The notes beneath the pieces were generated by a model. It ran no database searches, was not told the origin of the DNA, and saw only the letters and a program-made list of their open reading frames with translations. A DNA stretch of 64,000 bases from contig OY754979.1 of NCBI GenBank assembly GCA_963576475.1, positions 25,057,034 to 25,121,033 on the forward strand. The letters run 5' to 3'. Shown piece by piece: positions 45,345 through 57,083 of the stretch; position 1 is the first letter of the stretch; each line of letters starts with the position of its first letter. The position numbers and the translations under genes were made by a program. The stretch comes from Molanna angustata. Its lineage: Eukaryota; Arthropoda; Insecta; Trichoptera; Molannidae.

Positions 45345-47245
45345 AATCGGCTGCGATGTGCCTGAAAAGACAAATACATACAGATACAGGCATGGTAAAA
45401 TAATATATACATAACTGGAAAGATCTTACCAAACTGCTGCTATCGTAACGCGACTGTAGAGGAAACACTTACACTACATATCACTTTTTAGTAATTAAAA
45501 ATAACTTAAAACTAGCTTAAATTCACCCCTCGTTAGTTATATGGACCTGAAACACACTTATTCACTATTATGCGATTATTTAAGTTATTTTTATTATTAA
45601 AAGTTATTTTTAATATTAACTTAAACTATCTTAAATTCACCCCCGATGATTAGATGGATCTGAAACACACTTAGTCTCTACCATGCAATCAATATATTAG
45701 TATACACAGAAAAAACTAGAGCCATCCGAGAGCCCTAGCACGTGGCACTATACTGTACAACTTTATAAGATAGACCGCTCGACACGCGTTAAACTCGATA
45801 TACCACTGGCCGACCACTCACACTGACAACTACCGAATGACAACTGCCGAATGACAACTACCGAATGACAACTGATCGACTACCGCCGGGAGACCCAGCG
45901 CCCGTGAAACATGGAGTAGGGGAGGGGGGGGGGTGGTTAAACTGAAGAATAAATCCGTACCGCCGGGTGCCAACCAAGATTCCAGGAATCTGCTTGATGC
46001 ATTTTACATTTCAAATTTATTTTCAATAGAAAAGACAATGCTTAAATATATAAGCAAGGCCTGGGAGGCCGCTATAATCCGTTCCTAGAATTAATAGAAG
46101 AAATGCATTAGGCCGAAGTAAAATAATGGTTATTGGGTTTCTTTGATATCATAATGCATGGAAATATATCGATCACAATACCTATGGAAATATCAATCGC
46201 CTCTCCTTTTATGATCGAGATAATCCATGCAAAGACAAAAGAAACCAAATATCGTATAATCAGACAAAAGTAAACGCATTACCAGAGCAAGAACGTATAC
46301 GACTAAACACGATTCTTCTTTCCACCGCAATGTTCTACATAATAACATTTTCTTTTTCGATAAACGTATATGTAACGCTTAATATCGCTTCCAGAAAACC
46401 GCATCGCGAAGAAGCTTCACCTTAATTATAATGGGGCCAATACCATACCGCAATCGCTTCCAACCATCGAACAAACAAAGCCGTATAACAACTATCCATA
46501 ATACAATTCGATTTCCGATAACTCAACATAGTTTTAGTTACATACATAGTTTTACGCTCGTATCTATCTTCAATCGCAATACAAAATCTTCCGCAAGTGC
46601 CTTTATCTAATACCTCTACTTCGTCGGCTGATTCATTCGTGTCCATCCGTAATCTCATTTTCCTCTGTGATTTACTTAACGTTGTCCTCTCAATTAAATA
46701 ATAAAAATACCGCACTTTTTCCCAAAGGCATATAACACACTAAAAATCCATCACGCCGTATTCTGATATTTACCTATCAATTATCACGTCTTTATCTCAT
46801 CTTTTTAAGTCATTATCTCATCCGATTACGTCATTATCTCATCCTTTTACGTCATTATCTCATCATATTGCGTCCTTGTCTCGTCTTATTATATAGTTAG
46901 CTTATCTTACTCCGTCAAGATCTCATCTCATTGCGTCATTATTTCATCTTATTACATTTCGTTAACCGGCTACTACTAAAACTTATTCCTTTCATCTAAA
47001 CGTTCGATTTCGGGTAGTCTAATTCTGCTTTCGTTACAAATCGTTATCTCTTTGGGTCAAATAACCCTCCAAATCTGCGCGAATTAAACTGCGAGTGGCT
47101 GTTGAGTCTATCAATGCTACATAGAGAGAATCATCAATCGTCTAGTTTATCTGCGGGGAGGCTAATCCTACCAATAACACATAGATCGTCTATATTGTAT
47201 TCTTATTCGTAATTCCGTCATTCTACTCCTCTTCGTACCTATTGT
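45345..47245 (-). mobile_element. second, strongly decayed copy of gypsy B (3' LTR + pol scraps)
   Basis: 45420-46195 matches the gypsy B LTR region (AGATCTTACCAA, CACCCCTCGTT, GAAACACACTTA, TACCTATGGAAATATC). 46430-46640 matches the integrase/linker part of 16950-17600, for example CGCAATCGCTTCCA against CGCAAACGCTTCCA. 46740-47245 matches the protease part of 19180-19562 (ATCACGCCGT, GCGCGAATTAAACTG, TGCTACATAGAGA). The RT region in between is deleted. No frame is open. Confidence 0.75.
46786..46955. repeat. ~20-bp minisatellite (ACGTCATTATCTCATCYTTT)
   Basis: About eight imperfect units. It sits at the place where gypsy B copy 1 has ATATTACGTCATCTTG (near 19230), so the array probably expanded from gypsy protease sequence. 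Confidence 0.75.
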
Positions 47246-48087
47246 GATGACTCAATTTTGTTCAGCTTATTATTTGTTTTCTTTTATACGGTGCACATAA
47301 TCTATGTTTGAGTAATTTATCGGCTTTGGTATCTGCATATTGAGAGAGGTATTCATATGTGCGTATATGTGTGTGGATATGTTTTTATTGCTGGTGTTGT
47401 TGGGGAATAGGAGAGTAGGTAAGTGTACCTACGAGATGGGGTTGAGCGGTCTGATCTTACTTTAAAAGTTTAATGAGTCTCTAGCCGCGAACAGAGACGG
47501 TCGATTTTTCAAAGATAATCGGGAGTTAGTTGCTGGGTAGAGGGGTCTTATTTTGAAAGGAGTTAAATGCACTCGTTAAGATAGCGTTCGGGGGGGGGGG
47601 GGGGGGAGAGAGGGGGGGACGGTCGATTGCTCGCGACACGCGAAAGAGTTTGTTTAAAAAAAATAATAATATTATTTAATTGTGAATTTATATCGTGAAG
47701 TAAAGTGATATTTTCCTTTTTATTCTCTATTAACAATAATCAGTAACTTATTCGCTACCGTAAATTAAATTCAGTGCAGTACGAGAAGAATTACGCTGGA
47801 GATCGATGAGTCCTTTTTTTTATTATTTACTAACAATTTAATTATTTTCTTTTGAAGTAATAAGATGAGAATACATGAAAAATTGATTATAAATTGGAAA
47901 ATATAACCATTTTTAAACTATTTTGAATTTTCTTTCAAGTACAATTTGAATAAACATAATCTTATTTTAAACATTATAACCTATTTGAAAATTTTCTATA
48001 TTTTATATGTGAAGTATTGTGTTTTTATAACTGACAGAGTGAAATGAAGTAAACTTGTATAATCCTAATTCCATAAAAATTGCTTGC
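47246..48087. other. unassigned DNA with a long G-run
   Basis: An almost uninterrupted G tract at 47590-47620, with some A, and another at about 45917-45935 inside the gypsy remnant. Could form G-quadruplex structures. No gene. Confidence 0.5.
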
Positions 48088-49143
48088 ATGTAGAATTTAG
48101 TGATTCATAAATTATTTCTTTATTTAAATTACTAATAGCATTATAATACTAACAAAACTCAATAACTCCTTTCCTATAAATGCATGTTAAATTGATAAGT
48201 TATCCTATCTCGTAGAAAATTAATAAGTATTATTTCCTGTCCTTAATACCAGTATTTTATTTATCGACTATCGTGGTAAAATACTTCACTAATCTAATAT
48301 AATACTAATCTAATTTACCAAGTCCTTCTACCTTTGATGTCTCAAAAGACATAACCAACTGACCATTGGTTCCTTTCTTCGAATTACTTCATATATCGTT
48401 TATTTATTTGTTTATTTGTCATATAGATAAATAAATGAATAAATGAACACTAGAGTTGTGGGGTTATCGATATTTCATGGGTCGAAATGTCCCTATCGCA
48501 GCTGAAGTATGTTGGAGATATATATATTTATATCAATATATAGTAATGCATGATGTCACAGGTAGTCTAATTAATCCTTGTTAATGCACTCGGACCTGGA
48601 AGTAATTTGAAATGGTTGACCAGGATGGAAACGAGCGGGTATAGGTGCTCGATTCAAACTGCATGAAGCATGATAAATTAGCATGATCTTCTTGAAAATC
48701 TGAATTTCCCTAACCTTAAAATGTCAGATGAAGTATGAAAATCGAGTGAAAAACACAAAACTTTATTAGCCCATTTTGTAGAAGCCTTAAAATGTCACTT
48801 AGACATCGCTAATGGAAATCAAAGTATCACACTATGTGTCTTGAAATAACCATTTTATCTAAAGTAATCAAAATATTCATGTTTCAATCTGTTACTGTAG
48901 AAGGAAAATTCGTGTCCTGAAAACTAACACTATAAAGATATATTGGACATCTAACAAAATTTGATATAAAACTATTTACGTCACACTCATGGAAAGATCG
49001 TCGTTTGCATATAAATATTGTCTTTTGTTATATAATGTATTTTGGTATTGTTTTAATATGTTTTCATTACAGCAGGATATACGAAAAGGTAGGAAAACTT
49101 AAGTTCGTTATTTCCTAACCTCCATGAGTGTGAAAAAGCGTTA
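48088..49143 (+). repeat. 1056-bp direct duplication, copy 1
   Basis: Matches 50073-51128 at constant offset 1985 with about two visible substitutions and no indel. Contains a small inverted pair CACACTCATGG (48982-48992) / CCATGAGTGTG (49122-49132). No coding. Confidence 0.95.
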
Positions 49144-49520
49144 GGCCTCGCTCACATTGGATGCGTTTTCGTACGAATTTCGCTCGTGCGTAAACGTACG
49201 TAAATGCACGAACGATCCCGATACTTGATGTACTATGAGAGTGCTCACACTGGATGCGAGTTGGTCGTACGTGATCGTACGTAGTCGTACTGTGGTCGTA
49301 CGTATACGCACGAATTGTTACGACGTCTGAGTTCGCTCATGGACATGCTCACATTGGATGCGTTTACGTACGAAATTCAGTCGTCCGAATACGTATGAAA
49401 ACGTCGAAAACGCACGAATAATCCCGTTCCTTTGAGCACTATGAGAGTGCTCACACTGGGTGCGAGTTAGTCGTACGTTGACGTGCGTATAGTTCCGACA
49501 TACGAATTCGATCCAAACTT
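49144..49520. repeat. CGTACG-rich repeat, four units of ~100 bp
   Basis: CTCACA(T/C)TGGATGCG or a one-base variant starts at 49151, 49244, 49348 and 49450. Units alternate between two types and are dense in self-complementary CGTACG/ACGTACGT. Present only in the spacer between the two 1056-bp copies. Looks like a MITE-type satellite. Confidence 0.8.
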
Positions 49521-49833
49521 GTTTGGATATTTTGCTCCGTTCGTACTTTGATTACACATAAATGGATACAGAAAATTTTGTTTTTGGACACAAATGTTTA
49601 TGAGATTTCTGATTACGTTATGCGATTTGATCCGAATTCAAATAACTAAATATTTTTTTATGACTTGGTATTTTTATCTTTGTAAACTGTTATTTTAAAT
49701 TTCTCTTCATGTGTTGTTACCTGTTTTTTATAATTTGCTTACCCCAAGGTTTTGTGATGTTTTGTGCTATGTGAAGAGAATATGTTATTATAAAATGTTA
49801 TAAACAAGATAATTTTGTCTATATATATTACAA

Positions 49834-50072
49834 TTGTCGGCCTTCGTTGCTCAGTTGGTTGGGTATCTGACTGCTGATCCAAAGGTCCCGGGTTCGATTC
49901 CCGGTGGAGGCACAGTTTTTAATTGTGTTTTCAGTCTGGATCTGTGAGACGACTAATATCGTAAGTCTCCAGAATGTGGCAACTTGTTATTGGGTGCGTG
50001 TTAAATAAATATTTGACATAGTATCTGTTAGTTGCCCGAGAAGAAATATTAAATAAATGAATAAATAAATAA
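49834..50072 (+). mobile_element. tRNA-derived SINE
   Basis: 49840-49911 folds as a tRNA-like head: acceptor GCCTTCG/TGGAGGC, A-box TGCTCAGTTGG (49848-49858), B-box GGTTCGATTCC (49891-49901), T-stem CCGGG/CCCGG. The anticodon stem is mispaired (TCTGA opposite TCCAA), so it is not a working tRNA gene. A ~150-bp body follows, ending in an (AAAT)n tail up to 50072. Pol III promoter boxes are intact. This RNA would move using a LINE enzyme. Confidence 0.8.
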
Positions 50073-51128
50073 ATGTAGAATTTAGTGATTCATAAATTAT
50101 TTCTTTATTTAAATTACTAATAGCATTATAATACTAACAAAACTCAATAACTCCTTTCCTATAAATGCATGTTAAATTGATTAGTTATCCTATCTCGTAG
50201 AAAATTAATAAGTATTATTTCCTGTCCTTAATACCAGTATTTTATTTATCGACTATCGTGGTAAAATACTTCACTAATCTAATATAATACTAATCTAATT
50301 TACCAAGTCCTTCTACCTTTGATGTCTCAAAAGACATAACCAACTGACCATTGGTTCCTTTCTTCGAATTACTTCATATATCGTTTATTTATTTGTTTAT
50401 TTGTCATATAGATAAATAAATGAATAAATGAACACTAGAGTTGTGGGGTTATCGATATTTCATGGGTCGAAATGTCCCTATCGCAGCTGAAGTATGTTGG
50501 AGATATATATATTTATATCAATATATAGTAATGCATGATGTCACAGGTAGTCTAATTAATCCTTGTTAATGCACTCGGACCTGGAAGTAATTTGAAATGG
50601 TTGACCAGGATGGAAACGAGCGGGTATAGGTGCTCGATTCAAACTGCATGAAGCATGATAAATTAGCATGATCTTCTTGAAAATCTGAATTTCCCTAACC
50701 TTAAAATGTCAGATGAAGTATGAAAATCGAGTGAAAAACACAAAACTTTATTAGCCCATTTTGTAGAAGCCTTAAAATGTCACTTAGACATCGCTAATGG
50801 AAATCAAAGTATCACACTATGTGTCTTGAAATAACCATTTTATCTAAAGTAATCAAAATATTCATGTTTCAATCTGTTACTGTAGAAGGAAAATTCGTGT
50901 CCTGAAAACTAACATTATAAAGATATATTGGACATCTAACAAAATTTGATATAAAACTATTTACGTCACACTCATGGAAAGATCGTCGTTTGCATATAAA
51001 TATTGTCTTTTGTTATATAATGTATTTTGGTATTGTTTTAATATGTTTTCATTACAGCAGGATATACGAAAAGGTAGGAAAACTTAAGTTCGTTATTTCC
51101 TAACCTCCATGAGTGTGAAAAAGCGTTA
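50073..51128 (+). repeat. 1056-bp direct duplication, copy 2
   Basis: See copy 1 at 48088. It begins immediately at the end of the SINE tail. Confidence 0.95.
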
Positions 51129-53387
51129 AGAAGCATATATCGTATTTTCTATTGAGTTTTATTTATGTTTTTGTTTATGAGAATCATATGAACTTGTTTT
51201 ATGAAAACTTTCGTCATCCTATTAAGTCTGTAGGTACAAGAATGCATTGTCTTCTATATATATAAATATAAGAGAGTAGATTTGTTAAAGACTCATTTTA
51301 TTATAAAGTAAAATTTACCAAGTCTGTAGGTATATTAATATACATATATCGATCAAATTGAGTAACAATCAAGTTACATAATTTGGGTTGAGAATCGAAG
51401 TTTTATCATTACATTGTCGCGTGTCGAAAATCACACGACAAAAGGTTCTGAGCGAAGCCAGGTATTTTTGCTAAGGAATGAATAAGTTTAGTACATGTCT
51501 CATGTCAAAAAAGAACACCACAATTTGTTTTGAACAAATCCGCGTATTTCTACTAAGAACTAGGTAATTTTTCATACAAATTGGCATGATGATGATGATT
51601 AGTTTGTGACGTCACGATCGAAGTCGAGTGGGGATATGCTATACTTTTTTTTCACTTCTCTAAAAGTTTATACTTGATACTCCCTCTAGTAAATAAACAG
51701 CGTTGCTATCTCTTTCCCTCAGTATAATCGCGTATGTTGTCATCTTTCTCTGTTTACATATAGCCGAATACGTATCAACTACATAAGACAATTATCTATT
51801 ATGTATGACGTCTTTTTAGGGTGTCCACACTATTACTCAATCTTCGCCTAGTGGAACGTATAGTTGAAAAATTCCTTTTTAAAGAAAAAGTTTTATAAGT
51901 ATAGAATATTATTTCAGTGTTATATATTTCCAAATGGTTGGATTCACATTGTTAAGTTTTTGTTGAAGTGTGAGGTGATACATAGCAGAAGTAAAAATAA
52001 AATTAAATATAGTATTTGGAAGAAGATCTTGTATGAGGAAAGAATTATGGTTGATATTGAAATACACTATTATTAATTACTGTTTTTCCTAGCATCATTG
52101 ATTTTGGGTAAAGAATTAGTTGGTTAAGTATAAAGAAAAGGTAGAATTGAGGATAAGTTCATTTTATTGACTCACGTTTTTATATAACTTTTTTAATAAA
52201 CTTCCCTATCCTAATGGAAAGTTATAATAATAGCATTGAAAGACTTGTGAGTTGAGTATGAAGTTTTCCGAAATCTTAGTAAGTTAGGAGAGTTAGGAAA
52301 TATTTTTATTCCTTTCTATTTTCATGCGTATAGGCAACGAATTCATCATTGAACAATCTTGGGTTTTTCATTTTTGTTAAATAATGGTCACCAAAATTTA
52401 CTTTCGTAAAAATAATTATTAAAAATCCTAAAAAGATGATCTGGCTACACCCTTATATACTAAGTAAATAAGCCGCGTTGACTGGCTTATGTACCTACAA
52501 TTAGCGAGCGAACTCCAAGTTGAAAGATTCAGGCGGGTCGGCAGTAATTGTGCCGCCTAAACCTATAACATCTATCTTTGAAAATTCGTAGCGTCTCTAA
52601 TTTAGGCGTTAGAACAGTTTCGTTTTCAATCTCAGAATCATGTAGGGATTGTGGATGTTTTGTGATTTAAGGAAAAAATAATATTTTTTTTTTCATACGA
52701 TTCCATTGATTTAGCGCTCCGAAAATCCGCGAAATAACCTTCTCTAGGAGCGTATTCAGAGGGACTGAAAGCCTCTCTGACTTACGCACACACTCACAGA
52801 TTGCTAATACCGAACTTATAAATATGACTACTCACGAAGCAGTAAGTCAGTTTTATTTTCATTCTCAAAGTAAATTCTTTAAAAAAAAAACTTGTCTTTG
52901 CAAACGAATTATCACGTGAGTCTCGCATATAAAACATTTTCCCCGGCTTCGGACGCCGGATTTTATTTATTTTTTTATAAGAAAAAATAATAGAGTTTTT
53001 TTTTAACAAGACGATTAGATATTTTTTTTTAAGAAAAATGTGCAAATTTAAATAAGGATGTATCAGATCTCTGCATTGTATTTAATAATATTCTTTTATT
53101 ATTTTTTTTTAAAATTAAAATTCGTTTTTCATAAATTTAAATCTCGGAAGAAACATTGGAAATTCGTTTTCATTAAAATTGTCGAACTATCATTTCGGTA
53201 TTTAGAAGCGTTGATTTTGGCTAAAAGAAAAGGAATGGAAGGAATTAAGTCTTTAACGTTGCGGAGTATAAAAAAAAAGAAGATTCATTCAATATGATTT
53301 GGAGAGCTGATAATTCTTATCCATAATAAAAAAAAAAAGGATTCTATTTCTTGTTGTCCGAATTAGGTGCAAGATAGATTTGGGTTA

Positions 53388-54115
53388 AAGTAAGCGGAAG
53401 CCGCTTGAAAGAGCAAATTATTCAAATTATATACACTGGCTTGAGTTCCAGACGGTTTTAAACATCGTCAAGAAATATTTATTAAACTTCGCGCCAAAAA
53501 GAACAAGTAAGCGGGAGCCGCTTAAAAAAGCAAATTATTCAATTATATACACTGATTTGAGTTCCAGACAGTTTTAAGCATCGTCAAGAAATATTTATTA
53601 AACTTCGCGCCAAAAAGAACAAGTAAGCGGGAGCCGCTTAAAAAAGCAATTATTCAATTATATACACTGATTTGAGTTCCAGACAGTTTTAAACATCGTC
53701 AAGAAATATTTATTAAACTTCGCGCCAAAAAGAACAAGTAAGCGGGAGCCGCTTAAAAAAGCAAATTATTCAATTATATACACTGGCTTGAGTTCCAGAC
53801 AGTTTTAAGCATCGTCAAGAAATATTTATTAAACTTCGCGCCAAAAAGAACAAGTAAGCGGGAGCCGCTTAAAAAAGCAAATTATTCAATTATATACACT
53901 GATTTGAGTTCCAGACAGTTTTAAGCATCGTCAAGAAATATTTATTAAACTTCGCGCCAAAAAGAACAAGTAAGCGGGAGCCGCTTAAAAAAAAAAAAAA
54001 AAGCAAATTATTCAATTATATACACTGATTTGAGTTCCAGACAGTTTAAGCATCGTCAAGATATATATATTAAATTTCGCGCCAAAAAGAACAAGTAAGC
54101 GGAAGCTGCTTGAGA
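53388..54115 (+). repeat. 116-bp tandem repeat within gypsy C 5' region, six copies plus a partial
   Basis: Units start with AAGTAAGCGG at 53388, 53505, 53621, 53736, 53852 and 53968, with a partial one at 54093. Each has a hairpin AGCGGGAGCCGCT, a TCAATTATATACACTG segment and TTCGCGCCAAAAAGAAC. An A-run is expanded in the sixth. Confidence 0.95.
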
Positions 54116-56566
54116 AAGAAAGACCGGCTGTTCGGCGATGTATATGTGCGAGCTTGATTTCCAAACCAAATAAAGTACTCATGGAAACATTTCATAATAT
54201 TTTCCCGCGTAAAATGTTGAACTATCACCTTATAGATTAAGATATATATATATATATATATATATTTTGCCGCCCAGTGGATTTAAAGCTAACTAAGACC
54301 GCATCCTTTGATTGATCAGGAACGTTTAAAGACTAAAGACTGTGATTATCAATGATTTCGTTGTATAATAAAAAATAAATCGGAGTAAGGAATTGATGCT
54401 ATTACTGATAGGAAGACATTATTCAAAAATACTGGTGTTGTGAGATTTTTATGGCCTTTAAGAAAAGATTTAAATAAATACATACAATTTTAATAGTAAT
54501 TTCGCGCCTTGTGAATCTGGACGTTTTAGAAAGATCCCATGTAGGTCGAGTGTAAAAAATTAATTGTGATAAGTGGTCTAAAATAAAAGTTGTGTACTGG
54601 TGGAATCGCATTAAAGGATTATCTTCAAATTGTGTGATAGTCAGAGATAGGTCGTAAGCACCGTTTCTCTGATTAATTCACATGACAGGTCCAGTCTGAA
54701 ATTTGCTAAGGTAAAAGACAGAATCTATATTGTTTTACATATAACGACGTTTACTTTTTTCGTGAGGAGGGTCCAGTTCTTGAAGAAGCTAAATTATTTT
54801 GCAGCCATAAGTGAAACTTTTGTCGACTTAATTTTTTTTGAGATTTGAATTGATTGTTTTTATTTATTTTTGGAAGACTACATTTGTCCCACTTATATAT
54901 ATTTTGATTCTGAACGAACCACAGATATAAATCAACCTTTTTGTTGTTCCTTAAGGTTGAAATGAAGCCAAGCCAAAACACCTTAAAATTCCAAATTTGA
55001 GAATCTATTTATTGTTCCTTCTGATAGTATTTGTGTACCTTGTTCAATATTTTGATTTCACGATGTATATGCATGTATATGGAGTTTGTATATATGTATA
55101 GATGATTACAATTATAATATATTTTTGTTTACCTGTCGAGAGAGTATGTAATTGCTCCACAGGCATTAAAAAAAATAGGAAGGCAAATTCAATTTTCTTA
55201 TATGAATATGTCTATACATATATGTGTATAGGTTCCTTAAACCGCCTTGTACATAAGTAATTTTTTTCAAATATTATAAACCAGAAGTAAATTGTTACCT
55301 CCATACCTTAAGTAACAGGTTCATTCAAGTTGATATGATTTGAATTGTTTCATACAACAAATTATCTAAATTGTGGGAAGGTTTATACCTTTACTGGGTA
55401 AATTAAATTCTTTTATTCAATTGAGACCTATAGTTGTTAAACTTTGGGGAATCAATATATAATTATTTTATAGTTAATGATTGGTTTATTTTTGTTAAAT
55501 CAATTCCGTTCTGTTCTTTTCCTTCTCATACATATTGGTACCTTTTCTTCAAATAAATACATATAGTTTTTTTTTATTTTATAACTTAATTTTTTTTCCA
55601 TACTGATGATTTGCTAATTGTTGTTGAACCATTTACCGAAGGGAAGGGGTTTATTTTGAATAAGATAACTCTATCTTGGCCTTAAATTTTAAAATTAATC
55701 GATTTTACTTTCTTGCAACCTTTTTCTTATTATAATTAAAGATAATTTTATACCTAACTCACAAGGTAAATTTTGATTGTTGTTTTCTTTTTATTTCAAA
55801 GGAGGGGTTTTTTATTTGAATAAGATACGTCTATCTTGGTTTCCTTTTAATTTTAATTTGTTCAATTTTCCTTTTTTTTTTTTGCAACCTCTTCTTCTTT
55901 TAATTAAATATAAATTTCATATTTAAATCTTAGAGTAAATTTGATTGTTTTTTTTTTGTTATTAATTCAAAAATTCTTTTATCTATATATCATCAGGATC
56001 TCGGTCATCTTGATCTGGTGTACCTTTCTTTGAAGTGAAAAATACATATATATGTGTCTAGCTTTTAAATTATAATTAGAATTCTATTTTGAATAATTTT
56101 CCTTGATTTATTTTATCTTGTTGTTGTTCCCTTGTTGTTTCTTGTTTTTCTTTTCTTGTTTTATTGACTGAATAAATGCAGAGATCTATACAAAGCATTT
56201 GAGTTTCTTTTATATTTTCTTTAATAATTAATTCACAAATGATTTTTACTCCATTTTCAAATATGGACCTATTCAAAGGGTAATAAGTTTTTTTTGAAAT
56301 ATATACATATAATAATTATTTGACAAATAACTACACAGTCACCTTACGTATGTAAGGCTCATTCATCCGAATCCTGGACTGTAAATGAGAGACGGCGTAT
56401 GGTAAGTTGGACATCTACGCAGGGGAGAGTTCTCATCAGTCATCAAATTTAATATACTTTATTATTTAATTAATTTTTTTTACTTTATTTTTAAAACCTT
56501 TAACTTGTGACATCCGCCCCGGGCAAATTTAAAACAAAGCAAGATTTATCTTAGCTTAAAAATTAG
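54116..56566. other. T-rich non-coding stretch before gypsy C gag
   Basis: Holds (TA)n at 54240-54265 and two related ~100-bp blocks near 55630-55720 and 55795-55900 (GTTTATTTTGAATAAGATA / CTCTATCTTGG versus TTTATTTGAATAAGATACG / TCTATCTTGG). No gene supported. Probably long LTR or leader. Confidence 0.5.
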
Positions 56567-56583
56567 GGTGTGACAGTTAAAAT

Positions 56584-56602
56584 GGCTGACCCAACGTTGG
56601 GC
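56584..56602 (+). other. gypsy C putative primer-binding site
   Basis: TGGCTGACCCAACGTTGGG begins with the TGG complementary to a tRNA CCA end and shares AACGT with the site in gypsy A. Confidence 0.45.
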
Positions 56603-57083
56603 CCCTGAATGAATTGACTGTTGTAATTTACTCGAGCATTAAATAGCTGACCAAAAAGTTGGTTTTGGACTGAGTTGACTGTCGAATTTGGCTCAAATAT
56701 TTATTTGAGTTCATTTCTATATAAATTCTAACCTTTTCTTGTTAAGGGAAGAAAATTTTAATCATCGATTGCTTGGTGTTGATCTCTGTTATTTACTGAT
56801 TTAATTACCTTTAGATACATTACTACTTTTCGATACTCAATTTGGAAGGTGTTTGGTTTAAGTCTGTGGTTCCTTCAAAATTACACTGTGTTTATTATTA
56901 TTATTATTATTTTTGTGTACTGTATTTGTGTTATGCAATTGTCTTGTATCTTTTTCAGTTTTGGCTTGGTTTCCTTGTGTTTTGACAGTGAGTAATACCA
57001 CTGAAAGAATATTTTTGCAATTTTTACAGTTAAACTTAATTTTTTTTATTTTTTGTGTGTGAAAAATTTTATTGGAATTTAAT

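Larger units (their letters stand above)
51415..56576 (+). repeat. gypsy C 5' LTR (start certain, end uncertain; at least 904 bp)
   Basis: Start fixed by the match to 63097. The match is cut by the window edge, which corresponds to 52318. A candidate end is GGGTGTGACA at 56567-56576, which mirrors the TGTCGCGTGT start. Seven bases later comes TGGCTGACCCAACGTTGGG, which looks like a primer-binding site. If right, the LTR is about 5.16 kb, very long. The 70-residue frame at 51864 is repeated at 63546 only because the LTR is. Confidence 0.55.

Noticed and set aside
47580..47630. G-run as a telomeric repeat
   Set aside because: It is a plain G homopolymer with some A, not the insect TTAGG unit; could also be an assembly or sequencing artefact.
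49840..49911. Possible tRNA gene (loop CTGCTGA, anticodon GCT)
   Set aside because: The anticodon stem mispairs, a Ser tRNA should have a long variable arm, and a body plus AAAT tail follow: it is the head of a SINE.
48088..51128. LTR pair of a short retrotransposon (1056-bp repeats around a 929-bp centre)
   Set aside because: Ends are not TG...CA, there is no TSD, primer-binding site or coding sequence, and the centre contains a SINE; kept as a duplication.
53388..54115. CRISPR-like array of regular repeats
   Set aside because: The whole ~116-bp unit is repeated with no unique spacers, and the setting is a eukaryotic retrotransposon.
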